Source of the DNA: Megaleporinus macrocephalus
Taxonomy: Eukaryota; Chordata; Actinopteri; Characiformes; Anostomidae
Assembly (NCBI GenBank): GCA_021613375.1
Contig: CM038716.1
Coordinates: 17,863,524 to 17,927,523 of the forward strand
Direction: 5' to 3'
Length of the DNA stretch: 64,000 nucleotides
The position numbers were made by a program, and so were the translations under genes. Each line of letters starts with the position of its first letter. Position 1 is the first letter of the stretch. Shown one piece after another: positions 37,001 to 50,180 of this stretch. Below the pieces are notes generated by a model, which was not told the DNA's origin, made no database searches, and was given only the letters and a program-made list of their open reading frames with translations.

Positions 37001-37409
37001 TGAGGGTTTCACAGTTTAGATATTGCTAATTACTAGTAAGCCTAGCTAACTAAATAGTATGACAGTCTAGCTTATTAGATAGAGTTTCATTTTATTTTAT
37101 TGTGTTTAACTCGACATAGTTTAACTCGGCTAGTGTGAGCCATCACTGCATCTTACTGTAAAACAGCAAATCAGAGCGAATCCCCAACCAAAGCCACATT
37201 TCATGCATGTACATATATGTAGAACAGCAGAGAGCAATGTGGTATCTTCAAATGACAATTGTGGACTAGAACTAGTGTTTAAGTGTTTAAAAGCTTAGCT
37301 GAAATGTTCATGGAACTGTTACGAGTGACAGTGTAATACTCAAAATACAAATTTGCCTCATCAATTTGGGAGAATTCTCAATTTTTTTCATCTTTTATGC
37401 ATTTTTAGC
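34086..37409. other. Intergenic; repeat fragments and a low-repeat core at 35540-35980
   Basis: At about 34556-34930 the text (TAGGGCTGTGTATTGGC, then several ATATCGTGATATTGC-like words) matches a common kind of fish hAT-derived repeat. No right end was found. TA-rich runs lie at 34420-34440. The block 35540-35980 is G+C-richer and transposon-free and contains CAGTCAATTAAATTCAGGC, which looks like a conserved noncoding element. Its overlapping frames on both strands show no protein family. CACCATTTAAGGTGGAAC near 36812 belongs to a dispersed repeat that also occurs at 54.57 kb. Confidence 0.4.
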
Positions 37410-38621
37410 TACACTATATTGCCAAAAGTGTTCACTTACCCATCCAAATAATTGACTTCAGGTGTTCCAATCACTTCCATGTCCACAGGTGTATAAAACC
37501 TAGGATGCAGACTGTTTCCACAAACATTTGTGAAAGAATGGGTCGCTCTCAGGAACTCAGTAAATTCTAGCATGTAGGTCCTGTGATAGGATGCCACCTG
37601 TGCAGTCAGGAAATTTCCTCGCTACTAAATATTCCACAGTCAACTGTCAGTGGTTTTATAACAAAGTGGAAGCGATTGAGAAAAACAGCCACAAAGTGGT
37701 AGCAACGTAAAACGACAGAGTGGGTTCAGCAGATGCTGAGGTGCATAGTGTGCAGAGACCACCAACTTTGTGCAGAGACAATCGCTACAGACCTCCAAAC
37801 TTAATGTGGTCTTCACAGAGCTCATGAACAGTGCGTAGAGAGCTTCATGAAATGGTTTTCCACGGCCGAGCAGTTGCATCCAAACCTTATATCCCCAAGT
37901 ACAATACAAAGCGCCGGATGCAGTGGTGTAAAGCACGGCGCCACTGGACACTACAGCAGTGGAGACGCGTTCTCTGGATGAATCACACTTCCCCATCTGG
38001 CAATCTGATGGACAAGTCTGGGTTTGGGGGTTGCCAGAAAAACGATACTTGTCTGACTGCATTGTGCCAAAAGTTTGTTGGAGGGGGGATTATGGTGTGG
38101 GGTTGTTTTTCAGGAGTTGGGTCCCGCACATTGGTTCCAGTTAAAGGAGCTCTTAATGCTTCAGCAGACCAAAAGATTTTGGGCAGTTTCTTGCTCCCAA
38201 CTTTGTGGGAACAGTTTGGCGTTGGACCCTTCCTGTTCCAACATGACTGCACACCAATGCACAAAGCAGCTTCATAATGACATGGATGAGCGAGTTTGGT
38301 GTGGTAGAACTTGACTGGCCTTCACAGAGTCCTGACCTCAACCTGATAGAACACCTCTGGGATGAATTTGAGCAGAGACTGTGAACCAGGTCTTCTTGTC
38401 TAACATCAGTGTCTGACCTCACTAATGCTCTTCTGGAAGAACTGTCAAACATTCCTATAAACACACTCCTAAACCGTGTGGAAAGCCTTTCTGGAAGTGT
38501 TGAAGCTTTTATAACTGCAAAAAGTGGGCTGACATGATATTATACCCTACGGATTAGGAATAGGGTGTCACTAAATGCATGTACACGTGAAGCCAGGTGA
38601 GCGAATACTTTTGGCAGTGTA
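37410..38621 (+). mobile_element. Tc1/mariner-like transposon, nearly full length, dead
   Basis: The left end is TACACTATATTGCCAAAAG and the right end CTTTTGGCAGTGTA, both ending at a TA, so both termini are present. The + strand frame at 37831-38277 keeps long blocks of Tc1 transposase, including GGGIMVWGCFSG and FLFQHDCTPMHKA (second catalytic Asp). The segment with the first Asp is shifted out of frame (LWMNHT in place of the usual LWSDES), and the third acidic motif (SPDLNLIEHLWDE) lies in another frame after about 38320. The N-terminal DNA-binding half (37530-37830) is also broken. No function is expected. Confidence 0.93.
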
Positions 38622-40984
38622 GGGTATCTTTGTTCTCTCACCACAAAACCCAGACTGCATTGCACAAGGAAGTCACTTGGAAGCAAAAACAATTGGAAAC
38701 CTCCCTCACGACCATAAAGAGGCTAAGAAACATGATAATTGTCTTCTTAGCAGTAACATTTTAAATGGTCTGCTCTCTTGAGCCTGTCCCAAAACACTTG
38801 AGACTAATGTGGCACTGCTGTAGGAGGCAAGTAGGCATGATTACAACAGACTGTTCCGTCTCCTAGAAAGTTTCCATTTCCAAGAAAAGAGGTTGTGTTA
38901 CAACAGTGATAATAAGTGCAAGAAGCAAAAAGCTGCATCCGCAGAACAGTGTGCATATTTATTGTGGAGGGTCGTGACTGTTTAAATTCACAATTCTTGG
39001 TTGGGTTCAGTTCAGAGCTGAATTTCTGTGGTGAAATGTTATTTGTATTGAATATGTTATATCCTGGAATACATGAAATAAGAGGCTCTGATATAAAGTA
39101 ACAAGTTCCTAGAAAAAAACGTTCTTAGCTGTGAGTGGCAAGGTGAAACCAATCCTTACAACACTTACTGCATTACTGCCTAATGCTTGGGAAAGGCCGC
39201 AAATGAAAAAAACATGCTGGCGGAGATTGTGAGAAAATCAACAATTCGCACTTGATAGGAGCAATTCAAACACCGTGTGTGTTCTTATATGCAGCTGAGG
39301 GCAGCGAAGGAGGCAGGGTATGGGTGCAAGACAGCTCCAATGGAGGATGTCTTCAAAGCTAGATTAAGACTAAGAAAGAGGCCGTGATTTGTTCGCCTCC
39401 TGATATTCGAATGAAAGTCTTCATCTCTGCTCTTCTCTTGGCACTGGGATTAGAAATTCTTCATGAGGCTCTCCGGCTGCAGCTGAAGGCTTCAGCCCCC
39501 CAAAGTTAATCAAGTTAAGTCTGCACAATCCAATAATATTAAAGCTCTCACAAATTCCAACAGAATGAAAACAATGGCCAGATTCTGTAAGAATTCAGCA
39601 TGACAAAGCGCTGACAAAGCCCTGCCTCAAGTCTTAGCCTGTACTGCTTGAGTCAGGAAGTCTTTGACTGTTATGTTTGTCACTTCCCGGAACTTGGAGT
39701 AGCACCTCACTACAACAGCCCCGATTTGAACATGGCTCGGAATGTGAGCGTGGGAGCATTTCCATCACCGTTCAAGGTTCTCCCCAGAAATTATACCTCT
39801 AAGACTGTGATCGGTAAAAAGCCTTGAAATTGATGGCAGCTCTCCATGTGCAAGAGGATCACACAAAAGAGTTCTTCCATTACAGAGGCTTTTGTGAAAC
39901 CGCACGCCATATCAAAATCTAATTAGGAACTTCATAACTTGGAGATCTGAAATTATACTAATACTGTGGCAGCATTTATTATACAATATCCTAATTAGCA
40001 TCAAAAGTGATAAAGGCGCACATAATGACTCCGATTACACAGATGAGAAGGGGGAATTTAGGTTCCTTTCAGATGCTCATTTTAATGAGAGTGACGCAGC
40101 CATGATGATGACTAAAGATGAGGCTGGCCCAATTAACTCAAGATCCTATGCAGAAATGCAGCAAAACAGACACCGGCTACATTTGTGTTGGAGGAGAAAA
40201 AAAGAGAAAAAGGTAAAGAATGCACATTATCTGCATTCTTATGTTGAGAATGAAAGGCAGCATGGGCGAAGACACAGACAGCTATCTCCATCTTGGAGGA
40301 AGGCCTTGAATAAATAAGAGGTGCCTCCATGCGCGGGGTAGGAGAGGGCCCTGTTTGCTGAGATGGCCCGCGTCTTCTGTGACCCCGTCATGCAGGAGGG
40401 TGACGAGGGCACCCAGCACTAGAGGTGTCTCATTTCAGGGAAATGATCATCAAAGCGTTGACAGGGATCAGGTCAAGCGTCTCCCTAGCGCTCACGCTTC
40501 CTACTCAGCGTAGCAATCTGTCAGCATGTCAGAGCAACCCGTATTAGGTGTGTCAGAAGGGCCGACATTTACACGGGACCCCCCGACCGCAAAGGGGAAA
40601 GGTTGCTCCGAAGTCACTGACAATCTCCTCTTATTCTAAATGGTCCATCAGCGCAGACATGGGCAGGTCACCCAAGTTTGTGAAGTGATCAACACGGTAC
40701 ATAATGCCACGGCCAATGACTCGCGCCCGCCTCGCCAGGGCGAGTGGCACCAGGTTCTAACTGGGGCTGTCAGAAAGCAACACTTCTGACACTGAAAAGC
40801 GCTAAGAACATCATCATCAGCACCATGACAAAGAAGCAATTTAAAGAGAATAAATGAGAACGGATTTAATGCGAGTCTGACAGCGTAGAACAGGCACCAG
40901 CTGTCAGACTTTGGAGAGGCTCCGCGAACTCAAGAAGACGAAACGAGGTTATGTGACAGATTAAAGTGACTATCCCACAACTGA
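38622..40984. other. Low-repeat block, candidate regulatory DNA (39190-40900)
   Basis: About 1.7 kb is without recognisable transposon text and has moderate G+C and many short words typical of noncoding conserved DNA (TAATTAGGA, CAATTAAC and similar). No frame looks like an exon. The first 500 bases contain nothing recognised. Confidence 0.35.
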
Positions 40985-42170
40985 CCTTGTGAGCTTTCCT
41001 AGCATGAAGACGTCACAGTGGGCAGAACTGCTTCTCCACATTTTAAACCTGGTAGCATCTCCTGGATATTTTGAGCTCTATCTAGGAGAAGGATGTTCGC
41101 ATGAGAAGAAGTGCCATTAGCTGCTTCTCCTCATTTTAAATATAGCAACATCTCTTGGCCCTTTGAGCTTCCTCAGCAGGATGATGTCAGAGTGGGAAGA
41201 ACTGCTTCCCCTCATTTTAAAGGTTATAGCATCTCTTGGACCTGTTGAGATCTTCCAGGAGGAAGACGTTAGCATGAAAAGAAGTGCTACTCACTGTTTC
41301 TCCTCATTTTAAAGGTAGTAACAGCTCCTGGCCCTGAAGTTCATAGCATGTCATAGACCAGGAGAAGGATGCCGGCATGAGAAAAATGCCATTCAGTTTC
41401 TGCTCATTTTAAATATATTAACATCTCCTGGCCCTTTGAGCTCCCCCAAGAAGATGTTACTGACCTTAGATGTTCACTGCTTATTCTAGTATTATAAGAA
41501 CATTATCCTGCAAGCATAGCTTCTCCACATTTTAGCGCTGATCGCATCTTCTAGACCTTTAGAGCACAACCAGAAGGACGATGTTGGCATGACAAGAACT
41601 GCCATTTGCAGCTTCTCCTCATTTTAAAGACAGTAACATCTCCTGGGTCCTTTTGAGCTCCTGCACCAGGATGTTATTGACCTTAGAATATGTGCTATTC
41701 ACTGCTAATTTTGTACTATAGTAACGTATCCCACAAGAACAACCTTTTCACATTTAAGCACTAATCGCATCCTTAAAACCTTTGGAGCACAACCAGTGGG
41801 ATGATGTTGGCATGACAAGAGGTGCCATTGCTTCACTGCTTCTTCTCATTTTAAAGATAGTAACATCTCCTGACCCTAAAGCTGATAGCATGTTATAGAC
41901 CAGTAGGATGACGCTGGCATGAGAAAAGTGCCATTCACTGCTTGTCTTCATTTTAAATATAGCATAATCCCTTCCAGCTTTGCACTCCTTCAGAAAGATG
42001 CTGCTGGCATTCAAAGTGCTGTTCACTGCTCCTCTAAGTATTATAATAACATATCTCAGAACTCGGCTTCTTCACATTTTAAAGGTGATAGCATCTCCTG
42101 GACCATTTAAGCTCCTCCAGCAGAATGACATCAGTATGGGAAGAAACGCTATTCACCGTATCATGTTTTT
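40985..42170. repeat. Degenerate satellite-like tandem array, about 11 units of roughly 100 bp
   Basis: The core of each unit is C(T/A)CATTTTAAA, then a short variable stretch, then (G)TA(A/G)CATCTCCTGG, followed by GAGCTCC-like text, AGGATGATGTTGGCATGA and AGAA.TGCCATTCACTGCTTCTC. Cores start near 41040, 41131, 41213, 41305, 41402, 41527, 41618, 41748, 41848, 41950 and 42073. Some longer units carry an extra TTACTGACCTTAGA insert (41458 and 41678), so pairs repeat at about 220 bp. Units are much diverged. Frames inside it are not genes. Confidence 0.92.
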
Positions 42171-43893
42171 TTTTCTAGCATTTCTTGGATCTTCTGCACC
42201 TCTAAACTGGCATCAGTTCTCTCCTTTGTTCAAATAAATTTTATTAAACTTACTTTCACATGAGTTTCTTTTTATTCTATTGTACATCTGATCTCTTTCT
42301 GATCATATCCCTCTTCACCCAACTCAAGCTGTGAACTTGTGATGCACCCAGTTGCCTTTGCAGAAACAACAAAGGCATCTAGAATCAAGGCTCCTCAGTG
42401 CTCAATGGCTCTTCTCCATTCTTCCTTCTCTTATTTCATGCGCTTCTGACTTCATGAGCACAGGGATTAAGCCTGGCATGCCAAGGGGCTGAGGGATTAA
42501 AGAGAATAAATAAACATGCACGACCATTGACTTTCTGTTCTAATATAATACCAACAATGAGGAGATAATAACAGAGTGTCACAAGGTCTACGCTGCTCCA
42601 GTAATCAAGGATTTTACACTTGATGACTCTCAGATAAGAAAGAGAAAAATGCAAGGACATGGATTGTAAACATCACTTGGTACGCCTGCAAGATGCCCTC
42701 TGGCTTTACGGCGGCGGCCCCTTGATAGTATTGTATAATCAGCGGACTCTCTGTTCTTTTCTCTCTCCACTAACTCTGCTGCTTGATTGACTCCGTAGCC
42801 AGCAAAAAATGGCAGGAATACACGCACACTCATACCCTCAATTGCACTGCCGCTTATAGGAAAATCAGCCAGTCAATACTGGCAGTAAACAGGCAGGCTA
42901 GAACTCTGACAGGTCATTTCTAATGCAGGCCATAAATGCCTGCGGTTAATGAGGGGGCATTTACAACTACGGCCCGAACACAGAACAACGCTAGTGACAA
43001 GCCTCTGCCAATAGACACAGCCCGAGCCACATCAACACATTGATCAGTCAGAGTGGCTGAGGTGTTGCACATGCTCCATAACGACCCGGCCAGTGGGTTA
43101 ATATACATCAAGGCACTGAGATGTGGGCTATAGTGGAAGTGGAGTTGAATAAGGATTGCTGCTATCTGGTAGCACTGCTGGCAAGGTAGGTGGAGAAAAT
43201 AGTCTATTGTAGCAGACAGTTATGGACCATTTAAGAAACAGATTCTCAGGAAACAAGAGGTTGCGGTGTTAGGAGATTAATTTGATGTCATGTCAGATTG
43301 AGTGTGCGGATTCTCTGACCTAGCAGCAGAACTTCAGAGCAAACACTGCTATGTGATTATCTGCAAACAGCCCATTACTCTCGCTATCTGACCCCATACT
43401 TGCTTGCCTTCACAATTCTTTTATCTATCCCACACCATCTCCAGCTCCTAGTTCTGGCCAGCTGAGCTTTCAGTCTCCATCGCCTCCCAATCATACTGTC
43501 TTTACTTAGGCCACAGTCCATTGAAAAGCCATCTAAAGCCATAATCAATTACAGCTGAATCAATAACACTCCGCTGGGGAGAGCAAAGGGTGACAGAGTG
43601 CTCATTGAGTTGTCAATCAGACACTTACTCTTATCACCCGATCCATTCTGTCCTGCTGTTAGACTCTTTTTGGGTCAGGGACTAAGATTCTTATATTTAA
43701 AGGGGAATTTTACCCTTTTTTTTTTAAATGCCTGCATAATTCAGTGGTTAAGGCTTAAAAGTCATTCGAAGCAGTTTGATGTGAAATGGTTCTCTGCAAA
43801 GAAACATACAGATTTCTTTACAGTAGCGCTGACATATAACACTACCATACAAATATAGCTGTTTTATTTACTTTCCAAAAGCACCACTGAACC
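42171..43893. other. Low-repeat intergenic block
   Basis: From 42430 to 43600 no transposon or tandem repeat is visible, and composition is balanced. No splice-bounded frame resembling a protein was found. It is possible regulatory DNA by exclusion only. CCTACACTATATT at 43892 starts the next element. Confidence 0.35.
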
Positions 43894-44912
43894 TACACTA
43901 TATTGCCAAAAGTATTCACTCGTCTGCCTTCATACGCATAGTGACATCCCATTCTTAATCCACAGAGTTTAATATGATGTTGGCCCCCCCTTTGCAGCTA
44001 TAACACCTATAACTCTTCTGGGAAGGCTTTCCACACAGTTTAGGAGTGTGTTTATAGGATTGTTTGTTATTTGTGAGTTCAGACACTGATGTTGGACAAG
44101 AAGACCTGGTTCGCAGTCTCTGCTCGAATTCACCCCAAAAAGTGTTCTATCAGGTCGAGGTCAAGATTCTGTGCAGGCTAGTCAAGTTCTTCCACATCAC
44201 TCGCTCATTCATGCCTTTATGGAGCTTGCTTTGTGCACTGGTGCGCAGTTATGTTGGAACAGGAAGGGTCTGTCCCCAAACTGTTCCCACAAAGTTAGGA
44301 GCAGGTCCAAAATTATCTTGGTCTGCTGAAGCATTAAGAGTTCCTTTCACTGGAACTAAGGGGGAGAACCCAACTCCTAAAAGAACAACCCCACACCAAA
44401 ATCTCCCCTCCACCAAACTTTACACTCGGCACAATGCAGTCAGACAAGTATCATTCTCCTGGCAACCGCCAAAAAATTAGACGCATTTTTCAGATTTCCA
44501 GACAGAGAAGGCCGAGGTCTTTAAACACTTTTCTAGAGCTGATCTGATGGCCATATGAAGTTTGGAGGTCTGTAGCGACTGACTCTGCAGAAAATTGATG
44601 ACCCCAGCGCACTACGTGCCTCAGCATCCGCTGACCCCGCTCTGTGGTTTTACATGGTTACCATTTCATGGCTGTGTTGCTGTTTTTCCCAATCGCTTCC
44701 ACATTCACGACTGGACTTATTGCACAGGTGGCATCCTATCATAGTACCACTCTGGAATTCACTGAGCTCCAGAGAGCGACCCATTCTTTCACTAATGCAA
44801 ACTAAGCAGTCTGCATGCCTAGGTGCAGGTGTTGGATATGGCTGTGACCATGGACAAGATAGGAATACCTGAATTTAGTGATTTGGATGGGTGAGTGATG
44901 TTTATGACTGTA
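43894..44912 (-). mobile_element. Tc1/mariner-like transposon, same family as 37.4 kb, inverted
   Basis: The left end TACACTATATTGCCAAAAG is the same terminal sequence as in the 37.4-kb copy. The right end (GGATGGGTGAGTGATG) keeps the subterminal text, but the last bases are altered. The - strand carries the transposase gene with many frame breaks; the opposite-strand frame at 44064-44480 is its shadow. At about 1.02 kb it has lost some 200 bp compared with the other copy. Confidence 0.88.
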
Positions 44913-47166
<2,254 letters not shown>

Positions 47167-47260
47167 TGTATGTTCCTATTGGACAGTCCTCTGTGTTATT
47201 TAAAGTTTTCCAGCTTATTTAAACCATGCTTTATGTATTTATTTATAGATCTGTTTCTTA

Positions 47261-47437
47261 CACTCTTAAAAAATAAGGTTTATAAAATCTTGGTTTAGAC
47301 ATATATTTCTAAAAAAATTGTTATAGAACCTTTATATTAGTGTGGAGGTTTTTACCTTTTAAATTATTTACACTTAAAGGTTCTTTAAGGGAAACAAAAT
47401 TGATCCTTCTCTGGCATCCCCTGTTTTTTTAAGAGTG
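47261..47437. mobile_element. Short inverted-repeat element (MITE)
   Basis: CACTCTTAAAAAA at the left and TTTTTTAAGAGTG at the right are exact inverted ends about 177 bp apart. The interior has AGAACCTTTATATTAG and AAAGGTTCTTTAAGG, a partial internal palindrome usual for this class. There is no coding capacity. Confidence 0.75.
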
Positions 47438-49599
47438 CACTCTTTCAAATTTGAGTTGTAGCGTTGAGAAACAGAGTGGAAAATGATGTCAAGAGGATTT
47501 ATTAGACTGAAGCATTGCCCTGTATCTGAGGGACTCAGGATGGCCCTACCAGACCTACAGCCCACAGCTGCATGAGGATGTGAAGAGATGGAAGAGGAGC
47601 CAGCGCTGGGAGGCATGAAAGGCATGAGGTTTAGAATGCCACTCACCTGCTGTTCTGAGCATCTTTGAAGCCGCGAGACTGGCCTGCCGTCACACTGCCC
47701 ACAGCATAGCTCACCGCCTATGCTCAAACCACACGCTCGGCGTATCAAAAGGAACATATGTCTTGCATGTTCAAGCAGTCCTGTCACACCTAGAGAGGGC
47801 TATGGCAGCCCGATGGCTGTGTCCAGGCTGGGCTAACGACCCTAAAAACCATGCCTTCATGATGTCACAATCCCAGCAGAAGATGCTGCAGGTCACCAGC
47901 TGTCCAATTTAGGACAGATTTGAGGCATTAATTTGGACTAATACCACCAATACACAGCATGGTGCCTATAGCTGTAGAGGATAGGCCTTGCCTACTCATT
48001 GTCTTATCTTCTTCTTTGCAGACCTCTTTGGATTGCTCAAAGCTCCTTGCGAGGATACTCAAGGCACCGACTGCCTTTCTGGTAATTACATGTTGTTGTT
48101 TTTTTTCCGAGTTTTTCCGAGTTGTGCCATGGTGCCACCTTCATTTTTCCTCCTCAACGCTCATTGCAAGGCATCCCCTTCCGCCCCCACCCCCTCTTCT
48201 CTCGAAAAGCTGCAGTCTTTGGCTCATTTTGCAAACATTGCCCATGCTGCTCTGTAAATAACGCTCCACATCAAGCAAAATATCAATGCCAAAATTAACA
48301 CCATTTGTTTGAATACATTTACATTGCTAATTAAGAAGGCATCTGGAAGAACGGAGTAGCCTCCTGGCTTTCTGTAGCGAAAAAGACCTAACACCTAATG
48401 GGCCATAAATGCCCTCAAAGCGTGAAGGAAGATCCAAGATCTTTGCTGAGATAAAAGCAGTGTTTGAGCCGTCGCAGAGGGAAGGACCACTGGGGACGCT
48501 TTCATTGAACCCCCGTACCTTTCAGTTATCGCCTGTCTACCTTCTCTCTGTCCACTGTTCGGAACGCTCCTGAGTGGCTTCAGAGATTCTCCAGGGTGTG
48601 ATTGGGCTTCGTAGGCCTACAATGGACTGTCAGACTCTCTAGAGCTTTTCTGCTGTACACCTGTGACTTCTATCAGGTAGTCTATCTTGTCTGTAACTGG
48701 AGACATGTTTCTCCTTCCATTGCAGGCAGACCTCAGCTAACTCAAGGAGTCAGCTGCTCTTAAAGCAAGTATGGGGTGGCCAAGACTGTGTGGGACAGAG
48801 ACTGTGGAAAGTGGAAACAATTGCTTTGGGAAAACTATCCATTTCACTGGGAGAATCAATGCTGGGCAACTGTCATTTGTACTATGAACTAGTCTCATAT
48901 GCAAGGCTGGCTGGCTAAGACTTGGGTTTGTCACTAAATGCAGACACATATTTCGATAGGAATTTGATTAACATGCCAAACGACCAACCACAATAAAAAC
49001 AGAACCTCATAAAATAAAATGTAAGGACACTAACTAGCTAACTGTGTTTTAAACAAAACTCGTAAATACCATTTAAATAGAAGGGTAATTATTAAAACAG
49101 TGTGCAGAGCAAGATACTTGCATACTGATGACAAACCAGCATTTGGCTTTCTAAACCAGCCAATCAGAGTGCGAGAGACACAGAGTGAATAAACACAACA
49201 GGTGTGCATGATAAAATTAAGCAATTAACATATTCTCATATACTGTGGCATGTTTAAAAATGCTGTTTTGGATCAAGATCTTTTTAAACACAGTATTTTT
49301 GTTTCAACAAATACAAAAACACTTTGTAAATGTTCTCCTTTTATTTGATTGTGAAATTATTTGAACCCCAGTTTCAGTTTGTTTTGCTTTTTGGTCTTCA
49401 TTGCATTTTTTATGTGCATTCAATGATATATGCACATAATAAGCATATGTTTTGTATTGTTTTGCACACTTTGGCAAACTAATAAACAAACAAACTCTTC
49501 TTGAGTTCTGGCACTTTGGTCACTCTGGATTTGACATTAAAGACACTTTGAAATCTTAATTAAGCGGCCAGAGCCACCAGACTAAGGCTCATATGTAAA
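47438..49599. other. Low-repeat intergenic block
   Basis: From 47450 to 48960 no transposon is visible. Frames on both strands overlap and carry no motif. A long - strand frame at 47374-47787 starts within the MITE and matches nothing I know. From 48960 the DNA becomes A+T-rich and featureless. Confidence 0.35.
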
Positions 49600-49880
49600 A
49601 ACCCGTTGTGGCTTATGTTGTAATTATGTTGTAACACAATGTGGCCACAATGTTGTCACAATGTTAAAATGTGCTTCCTCAGAAAATTGTGACAACATTA
49701 TCTAATAAGGTTGTGACAGTGTGCGTGATAACATTGTCACAACCTCCTAGAATCCAATAGGTGCTGCATGGAATTTTGCCAGTAAATAGTTATGATATTA
49801 TAGGACAAAGTTGCCTAACAATGAGGTTTTGACAACATTGTAGCAACGTTGTAAAAAAAGTTGTGACATTGTTGTGTGTT
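49600..49880. repeat. GTTGTGACAA-type palindromic repeat, copy 1
   Basis: Repeated interspersed words are TTGTGACAACATT, ATTGTCACAACCTCC, ACAACATTGTAGCAACG and TTGTGACATTGTTG. They form many small inverted pairs. The phrase GTCACAACCTCCTAGAATCC is shared with the copy at 60395-60565. Confidence 0.8.
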
Positions 49881-50039
49881 TGCTTGGAGCACTCAATTTG
49901 TAAAAATGTGATTTTATGTGGTTTCTTGCTGCCCAGACGTTCAAAAATCTATCTGGATACAATCTGGATATGCTGAAAATTGGATTTGGGCTAGCAGTGT
50001 GAACATAGCCTTAAGTAACACCTGATAGATAGTAAATCA

Positions 50040-50180
50040 TATGCTATAACCTTTGCAGTCACCAGATCTCAACCCAGTTAAACAACTGTGAAGTGTTTTG
50101 GACCAGCATGTTAGACAGCATCCTCTACCAACATCATCAAAACATCAAATGGAGGAATATCTTTTGGAAGATATCAGCGT
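50040..50180 (+). mobile_element. Tc1-like transposase 3' fragment
   Basis: CAGTCACCAGATCTCAACCC near 50058 is the coding text for the third acidic motif region. It is followed in another frame by VRQHPLPTSSKHQMEEYLLE (from 50113), a recognisable C-terminal transposase block. Only about 140 bp survive. Confidence 0.7.

Noticed and set aside
44064..44480. 138-residue + strand frame as a gene
   Set aside because: It runs antisense through a Tc1 transposase gene on the - strand.
47374..47787. 137-residue - strand frame
   Set aside because: It begins in a MITE, has no splice context and no motif, and is better treated as chance.
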